From Kitasatospora fiedleri (GTDB lineage Bacteria; Actinomycetota; Actinomycetes; Streptomycetales; Streptomycetaceae), in the NCBI RefSeq assembly GCF_948472415.1, contig NZ_OX419519.1, positions 2,356,001 through 2,420,000 on the forward strand: a stretch of DNA of 64,000 nucleotides. The letters are read 5' to 3'. This document shows, in pieces, positions 30,848 through 38,361 of the stretch (its first letter is position 1; each line of letters begins with the position of its first letter). Both the position numbers and the translations under genes were made by a program. The notes under the pieces are model-generated. The model was not told where the DNA came from, made no database searches, and saw nothing but the letters and a program-made list of their open reading frames with translations.

Positions 30848-30980
30848 GGCTGCGTGACTCCTGGTTGTGGGGGTCCCGTCAGGACCAGGCACGCACCGCG
30901 CGAGGTGGGGTCGCACGACCTGGGCATGGCGGGGGAATCGAGCGGTGGCCTGCACGAACACCGGGTGCGGATAAGCCGAA

Positions 30981-31012
30981 CCGGCGCCGGTGGTCTGAAC
31001 CACCGACGCCGG
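30981..31012. promoter_or_regulatory. Leader inverted repeat with dre-like core
   Basis: CCGGCGCCGGTGGT and ACCACCGACGCCGG flank CTGA in the chitinase 5' leader. The centre TGGTCTGAACCA resembles the DasR/chitinase 12-bp element, so it may be a second operator or an RNA hairpin. Confidence 0.5.
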
Positions 31013-31039
31013 CCCAGGGGCTCCCTGCACCTGCCAAGT

Positions 31040-31068
31040 AAAATGGACTAGACCAACTCGACCGTCAA
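31040..31068 (-). promoter_or_regulatory. Chitinase promoter with DasR-type (dre) site
   Basis: On the minus strand TTGACG, a 17-base spacer and CATTTT form the promoter. The spacer contains TGGTCTAGTCCA, one mismatch from the streptomycete chitinase/DasR element TGGTCTAGACCA. Binding there would block polymerase until N-acetylglucosamine metabolites accumulate. Confidence 0.8.
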
Positions 31069-31113
31069 GAGCAGGACCTGACGCTTACGCCACGCTTAAG
31101 GTTCGGTGGCCGG

Positions 31114-31632
31114 TCAGTACCGCAGCGCGTTCGCCACCACGGGCGTCACGCTGCCCTCCAGCGAACGGTTGCTCTCCGCCGTGGCCTGCGCGGACGCCCC
31201 GGCCGCCACCTCGGGCACGTTCACCACCACCGCGTCCAGCAGGTTCCCCGACCCGTCGTCGAAGTTGACCTGAATCGTGTACTTGCCGGACTGGGAACCG
31301 TGGTTGGTGACCGTCAGCGGGACGGAGAGCTTCCCGTCCGAGCCGGTGGCGGCCTTGCCGAGCGCCACGTCGTCCTTCGCGTCCAGCCCGCCCTTCACGC
31401 TCGCCAGCGCCGAGGAGGCGGCGGCCTGCGCGGAGGCGCCCAGCGAGGAGGCGGCCGAGCCGATCGCCGCCGTCGCCGAGGAGGCCGCCGAGGCCACCGC
31501 CGACTTGGCGCCCTCCAGCGCCGAGGACGTCGCGGGGGACGGCGAGCCGTCCGAGGAGCAGCCGGAGAGCGCCGCGGCGCCCAGCAGGGCGGCGGCCGTC
31601 CAGCCGGCGGCGGCCCGGGTCGATCGCTTCAT
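31114..31632 (-). CDS. FxLYD-like lipoprotein
   Basis: Exported lipoprotein of 172 residues. The lipobox LSGC ends the signal peptide near residue 25; a Ser/Ala-rich helical stretch (about 38-85) follows, then a small beta domain LSVPLTVTNHGSQSGKYTIQ with VPEVAAGASAQA, the pattern of FxLYD/DUF-type immunoglobulin-like domains. No enzyme motif is visible. GAAGGG lies about ten bases before ATG 31632. It begins 38 bases after the DoxX gene, so both may share a transcript. Confidence 0.75.
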   Translation of the reverse strand: MKRSTRAAAGWTAAALLGAAALSGCSSDGSPSPATSSALEGAKSAVASAASSATAAIGSAASSLGASAQAAASSALASVKGGLDAKDDVALGKAATGSDGKLSVPLTVTNHGSQSGKYTIQVNFDDGSGNLLDAVVVNVPEVAAGASAQATAESNRSLEGSVTPVVANALRY

Positions 31633-31670
31633 CAGTGCGCATCCCTTCGGTCGTGAGCGTCCGGCGCGGT

Positions 31671-32234
31671 TCAGGAGAGCCCGGTCCCGTTCTCGCGGGC
31701 CGCCTCGTCCGCGGCCCGCGCCTCCCGCCGGCGCACCTCGTCCTGCCGGCGGGCCACCACCACGGCGGCCCCCAGCGCGCTCGCCGCGAACGCCAGCGCG
31801 CCGACCCACGGGCGGGCCAGCGCGTGCCCCAGCGCGGCGTCCACCGAGTAGCGGCCCGCGCCGGCCACGCCCAGCGCCACGCCGCAGGCGCCCAGCAGGG
31901 CCGGGTACTCGTAGCCGCCGCCCTGCGCGAAGAAGCCCGCCGGGGCGTGCACCGAGATCGCGCCCGCCATCGTCCCGGCGACGACCGCGCCGGCCGCGGG
32001 GGTGGCCAGGCCGAGCACGAGCAGCGCGCCGCCGCCCGCCTCGCCCAGGCCGGCCGCCCGCGCGTTGCGGTCGCCCGGCAGGAAGCCCATGTGCTCCATG
32101 GCCTGCGCGGTGCCCTCCGGTCCGGGGCCGCCGAACCAGCCGAACAGCTTCTGCGCCCCGTGCGCGAACAGGACACCCCCGACGGCGGTGCGCAGCGCCA
32201 GCAGGCCGAGATCCTTGCGGTGCAGACAGGTCAT
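31671..32234 (-). CDS. DoxX family membrane protein
   Basis: Four-helix DoxX-like membrane protein, 187 residues: LGLLALRTAVGGVLFAHGAQ opens helix 1, followed by KLFGWFGGPGPEGTAQAMEHMGF, the DoxX signature region; a charged cytoplasmic tail (RRQDEVRRREARA) ends it. Family members are linked with redox stress or quinone-related membrane functions, but the role here is unknown. AGGGG sits six bases upstream of ATG 32234. It is divergent from the barstar gene and probably co-transcribed with the downstream lipoprotein. Confidence 0.88.
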   Translation of the reverse strand: MTCLHRKDLGLLALRTAVGGVLFAHGAQKLFGWFGGPGPEGTAQAMEHMGFLPGDRNARAAGLGEAGGGALLVLGLATPAAGAVVAGTMAGAISVHAPAGFFAQGGGYEYPALLGACGVALGVAGAGRYSVDAALGHALARPWVGALAFAASALGAAVVVARRQDEVRRREARAADEAARENGTGLS

Positions 32235-32348
32235 GTGTTGCCCCTGGGGTGGAAGAGAAGACTTGGGGCCCATCCCAACGCGCGCACCGGCCCCGTTCGA
32301 CCCGGCGAACCCATCCGGGCGACGCGCACCGCCAGACAGGAGCACCCG

Positions 32349-32666
32349 ATGCCCACCGCACCGAAGCCGTCCGCGTACGTCCTGCACGGCGAGCGGATCA
32401 CCGACGAGCCCTCGCTCTGGGCCGAGCTCGGCCGCGCCGTGCAGGCCCCCGACGGCTACTACGGCCGCAACCTGGACGCGCTGGCCGACTGCCTGCGCGG
32501 CGGCTTCGGCCCCCGGCCGCCGTTCACCCTGGTCTGGGAGGGGTCGACGGCCTCCGCGCAGGCGCTGACCCGCCGGGTGACCGGCCCCGACGAGGAGGAG
32601 CGCTCCTACTTCGACGCGGTCCTCGACGTGCTGCGCCAGGGTGGCGTCGCCGTCCGGCTGCGCTGA
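32349..32666 (+). CDS. Barstar-family protein
   Basis: Barnase-inhibitor-like protein of 105 residues: an HGERITDEPSLWAELGRAV start, the conserved YYGRNLDALADCL helix that plugs the RNase active site, and FTLVWEGSTASAQAL in the core sheet. Barstar proteins protect the producer from its own secreted RNase toxin. No barnase-like RNase or polymorphic toxin gene is adjacent. AGGAG precedes the ATG. The MarC-like gene follows 17 bases later, probably in the same transcript. Confidence 0.9.
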   Translation: MPTAPKPSAYVLHGERITDEPSLWAELGRAVQAPDGYYGRNLDALADCLRGGFGPRPPFTLVWEGSTASAQALTRRVTGPDEEERSYFDAVLDVLRQGGVAVRLR

Positions 32667-32683
32667 CGGCCCATCATGGGCAC

Positions 32684-33322
32684 ATGTCGGCGATCTCCCT
32701 GAGCACCGTCTTCGTCACGTTCTTCGCCGTGGTCGGCCCGCCCAAGGTGCTGCTCGCGTTCGCGCAGCTCAGCCAGACCCGGACCCCGGCCGAGCTGCGC
32801 AAGCTCACCCTGGCCTCCTCGCTGGTCGCGGCCCTGGTCGGCCTGGTGCTGGCGTACAGCGCGGACTTCATGGCCGCGCTGTTCCACATCTCCGACCAGT
32901 CGCTGCAGATCGCCGGCGGGGTGATCTTCTTCATCTACGCGGTGGCCCTGGTCCTGGGCATCCACCTGGGCGGCGGCAAGGACGGCGCGCACCTCGCCAA
33001 CCCGCTCGCCGACGGCATCCGCGAACTGCTGCTGCCGTACGTGGCCAGCCCGCTGGCGATCACCGCCCTGCTGGTCGAGTCGCTGACCCGGGACACCCTG
33101 GGCTGGCACTCCACGGTCGCCGCCATGTACGTGGCGGTGATCGCGGTGGACTGCGCCTGCGTCCTGCTGCTCGGCCCCCTGCTGCGCGCCAGCCGGCGCA
33201 CCTCCCTGGAGGTGGTGTCCCGCCTGCTCGGCCTCCTGCTGGCGGCGGTCGGCGTGGAGATGGTCCTCTACGGCCTGGAGAGCCTGGGCGTCCACCTCGC
33301 CGAACCGAAGAACGGCCACTGA
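32684..33322 (+). CDS. MarC family integral membrane protein
   Basis: Six-helix membrane protein, 212 residues. The N-terminal FVTFFAVVGPPKVLLAFAQL and the later LLPYVASPLAITALLVESL match the MarC/UPF0056 pattern, where a conserved Pro-containing loop ends in PLAI. Despite its name the family is not established as drug-resistance related; transport of small molecules is suspected. The start at 32684 gives the standard N-terminus. It follows barstar closely and converges on an MFS gene. Confidence 0.87.
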   Translation: MSAISLSTVFVTFFAVVGPPKVLLAFAQLSQTRTPAELRKLTLASSLVAALVGLVLAYSADFMAALFHISDQSLQIAGGVIFFIYAVALVLGIHLGGGKDGAHLANPLADGIRELLLPYVASPLAITALLVESLTRDTLGWHSTVAAMYVAVIAVDCACVLLLGPLLRASRRTSLEVVSRLLGLLLAAVGVEMVLYGLESLGVHLAEPKNGH

Positions 33323-33399
33323 CCCCCGGACCCGGGACGACCCCCTTCGCCCACCCCCGGCGCCGGACACCAGCCACCAGCCCGTGACGCGTCGTCCTC

Positions 33400-33497
33400 C
33401 CCCACCCGCGCGCCGCCAGGCGCTCCCCGGGCCGCTCCCTCCCCCATCCTCCTCGCCCGCCGCCAGGCGCCCCCACCCGCGCGCCGTCAGGCGCTCC
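33400..33497. repeat. 27-bp repeat pair between MarC and MFS genes
   Basis: CCCCACCCGCGCGCCG, then C or T, then CAGGCGCTCC occurs at 33400-33426 and 33471-33497 with one mismatch; a partial copy (CGCCGCCAGGCGC) lies between, at 33459-33471. The second copy overlaps the MFS stop region. Confidence 0.75.
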
Positions 33498-34887
33498 TCC
33501 CCCGGCGGGGCAGCAGCAGGCAGAGCGGGACGGCCAGGGCGGTGAGCGCGGCGGACCAGGTGAAGGCGGTGGTGAAGCCGTCGGCCGGGGTGCTCGTGGC
33601 GGTGGTGGCGTGCTGGAGGACGACGATCAGCAGGGCGGTGCCGGCCGAGCCGCCGATCTGCTGGGCGACCCGGGTGATGACGCTGGCGTCGGGGACCTGT
33701 CCGCGGTCCAGGCCCAGGTAGCCGGCGCTGCCGAGCGGGACCATCGCCGCGCCCAGGCCGACGCCGCGCAGCAGGAGGGCCGCGCCGAGCAGGAGTCCGC
33801 CGTCCGCGCCGAGGGCGAACGGCACGGTGGCCGCCGCGGTCAGGGCGAACCCGCCGAGGGCGACCGGGCGCGGGCCGAGCCGGTCGGTGAGCACGCCGGC
33901 CCGGGCGCGGGCCAGCAGGACGCCGACGCCCTGCGGGATCAGCGCCAGTCCGGCGCCCAGCGCGTCCTGGCCGCGCACCTGCTGCCAGTACAGCGGCAGC
34001 AGCACCATCGCCCCGTACAGCACGACCCCGCCGAGGAAGCCCAGCGCGGACGCCGAGGCCAGCGGGCGGTGGCGCAGCAGCCGCAGGTCGACCAGCGCGC
34101 CGGGGCGCCGCAGGGCGCGGACGGTGAACGCGGTGAGCAGGGCGGCGCCGGCGAGCAGCGGGAGGGTCGCGCCGCCGGTGCCGGTCCGGGACAGGCCGTA
34201 GAGCAGGGCGGCGGTGCCGGGCGGCAGGAGCAGCAGGCCGACGGTGTCGAGGCGGGGGCGCGGGGTGCCGGGGCCGGGGCGGTCGTCGGGGAGGTTGCGG
34301 TGGGCGAGCCAGGCGCCGGCGGCGCAGAACGGGAGGTTGACCAGGAAGAGCCAGCGCCAGTTGCCGAGGTGCAGGATCAGGCCGCCGAGGACGGGGCCGA
34401 GGATCGGGCCGAGCGCGGTGGGGAGGGTGACGGCGGCCATCACCCGGCCGAGGCCCCGGCCGCGGGCGGCCTGGATGACCAGGGTGGCCATCAGCGGCAT
34501 CATGACGCCGCCGCCGACGCCCTGCACGACCCGGGCGCCGATCAGCGCGGGGGCGTTCGGGGCGAGGGCGCAGAGCAGCGAGCCGAGCAGGAAGACGCCG
34601 AGGGCGGCGGTCCACAGGCGTTTGCCGCCGAGCCGGGCCTGGGCCCAGCCGGCCAGCGGGATGGTGGTGAAGACGGCCAGCAGGTAGCCGGTGCCGACCC
34701 ACTGGACGGTGGCGAGCGGGGCGCGCAGGTCGGCGGCGAGGTCGTTCAGGGCGACGCTGGTGATGGTGGTGTCGAAGACCACGGCGAGGGCGCCGACCAC
34801 GACGGTGGCGGCCAGGCGCCGAACGGCGGGGTCGACGGGTTCGGGCGGGGCGGCGGCGGTGGCCGTCGCGCGGGCGTGCCGGATCAC
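33487..34887 (-). CDS. DHA2-type MFS drug exporter (EmrB/QacA)
   Basis: Fourteen-helix proton-driven exporter, 466 residues. Helix 1 VVGALAVVFDTTITSVALND carries the DHA2 acidic motif, QWVGTGYLLAVFTTIPLAGW the helix-2 signature, and ARVVQGVGGGVMMPL motif C of antiporters. The divergent TetR regulator and twin operators imply substrate-inducible efflux of hydrophobic compounds. GTG 34887 follows AAGGGGGC by six bases. Its end overlaps a 27-bp repeat. Confidence 0.92.
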   Translation of the reverse strand: MIRHARATATAAAPPEPVDPAVRRLAATVVVGALAVVFDTTITSVALNDLAADLRAPLATVQWVGTGYLLAVFTTIPLAGWAQARLGGKRLWTAALGVFLLGSLLCALAPNAPALIGARVVQGVGGGVMMPLMATLVIQAARGRGLGRVMAAVTLPTALGPILGPVLGGLILHLGNWRWLFLVNLPFCAAGAWLAHRNLPDDRPGPGTPRPRLDTVGLLLLPPGTAALLYGLSRTGTGGATLPLLAGAALLTAFTVRALRRPGALVDLRLLRHRPLASASALGFLGGVVLYGAMVLLPLYWQQVRGQDALGAGLALIPQGVGVLLARARAGVLTDRLGPRPVALGGFALTAAATVPFALGADGGLLLGAALLLRGVGLGAAMVPLGSAGYLGLDRGQVPDASVITRVAQQIGGSAGTALLIVVLQHATTATSTPADGFTTAFTWSAALTALAVPLCLLLPRRGRSA

Positions 34888-34901
34888 GGCAGGGCCCCCT
34901 T

Positions 34902-34968
34902 AAGATATAGAGTCCTATCTTGCGATCCCCACCGTAGGGCCCGCAAATAAGATAGGCAACTCTATCTA
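34902..34968. promoter_or_regulatory. Twin TetR operators AAGATA-N8-TATCTT
   Basis: Two 20-bp dyads, AAGATA-N8-TATCTT at 34902-34921 and AAGATA-N8-TATCTA at 34949-34968, lie 47 bp apart in the short AT-rich gap between the exporter and its regulator. They are strong candidates for binding of the TetR protein to both promoters. Confidence 0.85.
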
Positions 34969-35007
34969 GAGGTACGACCGAGACCGAGCGAGACCGAGGA
35001 GGAGCGG

Positions 35008-35577
35008 ATGGCCGAACGACGCCGCGGCGCGGCCCTGGAGGCGGCCCTGCTGGACGCGGCCTGGGCGGAACTCACCGAGACCGGCTACGCCGGCTTCACC
35101 GTGGACGCCGTGGTCAGGCGGGCCGGCACCAGCCCGCCCGTCCTCTACCGCCGCTGGCCGGACCGGGACGCGCTGGCCCGGGCCGCCATCGGGCACGTGC
35201 TGGAGCGCTCCCGGCTGGCGGTGCCCGACACCGGCGGCCTGCGCGGGGACGTGCTCACCCTGATGCGGGCCATCAACGCCACCCGCTCCGACCTGGTCGC
35301 GCTGATGAGCGTCCAACTGGCCGGCTACCACCGGGCGACCGGCACCCCGCCTGCCGAACTCCTCGACGCCACCGGGCCGGACGGCACCGAGGCGCTGTAC
35401 GAGCGCGCCGTCGCCCGCGGCGAGGCCGACCCGGCGCGGCTCACCCCGCGGATCAGGGCGCTGCCCTTCGACCTGCTCCGGCAGGAGATGCTGACCAGCT
35501 CCGCCCCGGTGCCGGACCACGTGCTGGAGGAGATCGTCGACGACGTGCTGCTCCCGCTCGTCACGCCCCGGGGGTGA
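35008..35577 (+). CDS. TetR/AcrR-family regulator of the adjacent MFS exporter
   Basis: Repressor of 189 residues. The DNA-binding domain runs AALLDAAWAELTETGYAGFT, then VDAVVRRAGTSPPVLYRRW and PDRDALARAAIG (about residues 10-57). The C-terminal domain matches TetR_C_11-like proteins. It is divergent from the DHA2 exporter with two matching dyads in the gap. GAGGAG precedes the ATG. The 3' end overlaps the convergent Lrp/AsnC gene by 17 bases. Confidence 0.92.
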   Translation: MAERRRGAALEAALLDAAWAELTETGYAGFTVDAVVRRAGTSPPVLYRRWPDRDALARAAIGHVLERSRLAVPDTGGLRGDVLTLMRAINATRSDLVALMSVQLAGYHRATGTPPAELLDATGPDGTEALYERAVARGEADPARLTPRIRALPFDLLRQEMLTSSAPVPDHVLEEIVDDVLLPLVTPRG

Positions 35578-35998
35578 GCGGCCGCCACGGCACCGGGCTG
35601 GACAGGATCATCGAGCTGGTGGGCTGCCCGTAGCCGCCGAGCCGGTCGGTCAGCCGCGCGAAGGAGGGCATGTCCGGCACCCCGACCAGCAGCACGCAGC
35701 ACGCCCCGCCGGTCACCCGGTGCAGCTGGAACACCTCCGGCCAGCCCGCCACCTCCGGGTCGCGCAGCAGGCAGCGCACCCCGTAGCACTCCACCGTGAC
35801 CAGCGCCATCACCGCCGCCCCGGCCTTCGCCGGGGCCAGGTGCGCGTGGTAGCCGGTGATCACCCCGTCCGCCTCCAGCCGGCGCACCCGCTCCGCGACG
35901 GCCGGCGGGGAGAGGTTCACCCGGCGCGACAGCTCGTTGTACGACAGCCGCGCGTCGGCCTGGAGTTCGGCCAGCAGCAGGCGGTCCACCGCGTCCAC
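35561..35998 (-). CDS. Lrp/AsnC-family transcriptional regulator
   Basis: Regulator of 145 residues: an N-terminal helix-turn-helix (DAVDRLLLAELQADARLSYN then ELSRRVNLSPPAVAERVRRL) and a C-terminal RAM ligand domain with the VFQLHRVTGGACCVLLVGVP pattern. It is divergent from kynA/kynU, so it is likely a KynR-like regulator responding to kynurenine or tryptophan; that is inference. GTG 35998 has AAAGGAG upstream; the longer frame adds an unrelated head. Confidence 0.9.
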   Translation of the reverse strand: MDAVDRLLLAELQADARLSYNELSRRVNLSPPAVAERVRRLEADGVITGYHAHLAPAKAGAAVMALVTVECYGVRCLLRDPEVAGWPEVFQLHRVTGGACCVLLVGVPDMPSFARLTDRLGGYGQPTSSMILSSPVPWRPLTPGA

Positions 35999-36163
35999 GG
36001 CGGCTCCTTTGCGTTCGTCAGGCGATCGGGGGGCAGCGCCTTGCGAACGGCAGGCCGGTGCCCCCATCCGGGCTACGACGCCCATTCAAGAGCAGGCCGC
36101 CGCGCCGCACAATGGGGGGCGCCCGCCGCGACCCGAGCGGGCGGCACCGAGGAGGTAGCGGCC

Positions 36164-36991
36164 ATGACCGGCCAGACCCACCAGCCCCACCTGCGGTTCG
36201 GCCCCGACCAGGAGCCCGGCCCGTCCACCCCCTACGCCCGGTACGTGCGCCTGGCCGAGCTGCACTCCCTCCAGCGGCCGCGCAGCGCCGAGCCCGCCGA
36301 GTACGCGTTCATCGTCACCACCCAGGTGATGGAGCTGCTGTTCGACCTGCTGGAGCGCGACTGGGCCGCCGCCCGCACCGCCCTGCACGCCGACGACCTG
36401 GACGGCGCGCTGGCCGCGCTGCGCCGCGGGCAGCACACCCAGGACGTGCTGACCGGCTCCTGGGACCTGCTGGCCACCATGACGCCCGCCGAGTTCAGCT
36501 CCTTCCGCCCGGTCCTCGGCGAGGCGTCCGGCTTCCAGTCCTCGGCCTTCCTGCGGCTGGAGTTCCTGCTCGGCAACCGCAGCGAGGGCCTGCTGGAGAT
36601 GTACCGGGACTCCCCCGCCGAGTACGACGCGCTGTTCGCCGCGCTGCGCACCCCCAGCCTGTACGACGAGGCGCTGGCCGTGCTGGCCCGGCGCGGCCTG
36701 GCGATACCCGCCCGGCCGGTCACCGCCCGGCACCGGCGCGACGAGGCGGTCGAGGCCGCCTGGCGGGCCGTCTACACCGACCCGGCGCTGGCCGACCTGG
36801 TCCGGCTCGGCGAGGCCCTGCTGGACACCGCCGAACGCGTCACCCGCTGGCGCCAGCGCCACTACTCCGCCGTCAAGCGCACCATGGGCGGCAAGCCCGG
36901 CAGCGGCGGCTCCAGCGGCCTCAGCTGGCTCAAGCACGCCGCCGACCAGGACGTCTTCCCCGAACTGTGGGCCGTCCGCAACGATCTCTGA
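36164..36991 (+). CDS. kynA: Tryptophan 2,3-dioxygenase
   Basis: Heme dioxygenase, 275 residues, opening the indole ring of L-tryptophan to N-formylkynurenine. Family features are YARYVRLAELHSLQ, the following TTQVMELLFDLLERD, SGFQSSAFLRLEFLLGN in the active-site wall and WRQRHYSAVKRTMGGKPGSG, whose His is the proximal heme ligand. GAGGAGG precedes the ATG. kynU follows after 74 bases, so the pair forms a tryptophan-to-anthranilate route, with an AsnC-type regulator divergent. The formamidase step is not encoded here. Confidence 0.95.
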   Translation: MTGQTHQPHLRFGPDQEPGPSTPYARYVRLAELHSLQRPRSAEPAEYAFIVTTQVMELLFDLLERDWAAARTALHADDLDGALAALRRGQHTQDVLTGSWDLLATMTPAEFSSFRPVLGEASGFQSSAFLRLEFLLGNRSEGLLEMYRDSPAEYDALFAALRTPSLYDEALAVLARRGLAIPARPVTARHRRDEAVEAAWRAVYTDPALADLVRLGEALLDTAERVTRWRQRHYSAVKRTMGGKPGSGGSSGLSWLKHAADQDVFPELWAVRNDL

Positions 36992-37065
36992 ACGCACCCC
37001 CGAACGCACCCTCCGAGCGCGACCCCCGATGGACGCGCCCTCCGAGCACCCCCGGGAGCAACGCC

Positions 37066-38295
37066 GTGACCCCCACCCGTGAGCAGTGCGCCGCCCGCGA
37101 CGCCGCCGACCCGCTGCACGCCCTGCGCGCCGAGTTCGCGCTGCCCGACGGGGTGCTCTACCTCGACGGCAACTCGCTCGGCGCGCTGCCCCGCCGCACC
37201 CCCGGCCACCTGGCGAAGGTCGTCGAGGGCGAGTGGGGCGGCGGGCTGATCCGGTCCTGGAACGACGCCGGCTGGTTCCACCAGCCCCGGCGGCTCGGCG
37301 ACCGGCTCGGCGCGCACCTGCTCGGCGCCGCCCCCGGGCAGGTGGTGGTCTGCGACTCCACCTCGGTCAACCTGTTCAAGGTGCTCGGCGCGGCCCTGCG
37401 GCTGCGCCCCGACCGCCCGGCGCTGCTCGCCGAGCGGCACGCCTTCCCCACCGACCTGTACATCGCCGACGGCCTGGGCGCGCTGCACCCCGGCACCCGG
37501 CCGGTGCTGCTGGACTCCGCCGCCCACCTGGACGCCGCCCTCGACCAGGACGCCGCCGTGGTGCTGCTCTCGCACGCCGACTACCGCACCGGCGAACTGC
37601 TCGACCTGGCGGCCGTCACCGAGCGGATTCACGCCGCCGGGGCGCTCGCCGTCTGGGACCTGTGCCACACCGCGGGCGCGCTGCCGATCGAACTCGACGC
37701 GGCGGGCGTCGACTTCGCCGTCGGCTGCGGCTACAAGTACCTCAACGGCGGCCCCGGCGCGCCCGCCTTCCTGTACGCCGCGGCCCGCCACCAGGAGGCC
37801 GCCCGGCAGCCGCTGACCGGCTGGTTCGGGCACGCCCGGCAGTTCGACTTCGAGCCCGGCTACCGGCCCGCCGCGGGCGTCACCCGCTTCCTCACCGGCA
37901 CCCCGCCGATCCTCGGCCTGGCCGCGCTGGAGGCGGCGCTGGAGGTCTGGGAGCTGGCCGACCCGGCCGCCGTCCGCGCCAAGAGCCTCGAACTGACCGA
38001 CCTGTTCCTGGAGTTGACCGCCGACCTGGACGTCGAACCGGTCACCCCGCGGGAGCCCGCCCGGCGCGGCAGCCAGGTCGCGCTGCGGCACCCCGACGGC
38101 TACGCGGTCGTCCAGGCGCTGATCGCCCGCGGCGTGATCGGCGACTTCCGCGCCCCCGACCTGATGCGCTTCGGCTTCACCCCGCTCTACCTCTCCCGCG
38201 CCGACGTGCACGACGCCGCGACGGCGCTGCGCGAGGTGCTGGCCGGCGGCGAGTGGCGCGCGGAGCGCTTCGCCCGCCGCGGCGACGTCACCTGA
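37066..38295 (+). CDS. kynU: Kynureninase
   Basis: PLP enzyme of 409 residues splitting kynurenine into anthranilate and alanine. DGVLYLDGNSLGALPR lies at the N-terminus, LIRSWNDAGWFHQPRRLGDR next, AVWDLCHTAGALPIELDAAG in the cofactor pocket, and VGCGYKYLNGGPGAP contains the Schiff-base lysine (about Lys224). GTG 37066 follows GGGAG by seven bases. Anthranilate could feed the chromosome's tryptophan pool or secondary metabolism. It ends at a strong hairpin. Confidence 0.95.
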   Translation: MTPTREQCAARDAADPLHALRAEFALPDGVLYLDGNSLGALPRRTPGHLAKVVEGEWGGGLIRSWNDAGWFHQPRRLGDRLGAHLLGAAPGQVVVCDSTSVNLFKVLGAALRLRPDRPALLAERHAFPTDLYIADGLGALHPGTRPVLLDSAAHLDAALDQDAAVVLLSHADYRTGELLDLAAVTERIHAAGALAVWDLCHTAGALPIELDAAGVDFAVGCGYKYLNGGPGAPAFLYAAARHQEAARQPLTGWFGHARQFDFEPGYRPAAGVTRFLTGTPPILGLAALEAALEVWELADPAAVRAKSLELTDLFLELTADLDVEPVTPREPARRGSQVALRHPDGYAVVQALIARGVIGDFRAPDLMRFGFTPLYLSRADVHDAATALREVLAGGEWRAERFARRGDVT

Positions 38296-38313
38296 CCCCC
38301 GCGCCCGCACGGC

Positions 38314-38345
38314 GGACGGCCGGGGCCCACGGGCCCCGGCCGTCC
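38314..38345. terminator. Bidirectional terminator hairpin
   Basis: GGACGGCCGGGGCCC pairs perfectly with GGGCCCCGGCCGTCC around two bases, between kynU and the converging surface-protein gene. Confidence 0.85.
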
Positions 38346-38361
38346 TGGTGCGGCAGGCGCG

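Noticed and set aside
32671..32681. CCATCATGGG before marC considered as an operator
   Set aside because: Too short to stand out in this sequence and no regulator is adjacent.
31277..32683. Upstream extension of the MarC frame
   Set aside because: It runs antisense through the lipoprotein and DoxX genes and through barstar in another frame; the conserved MarC start is at 32684.
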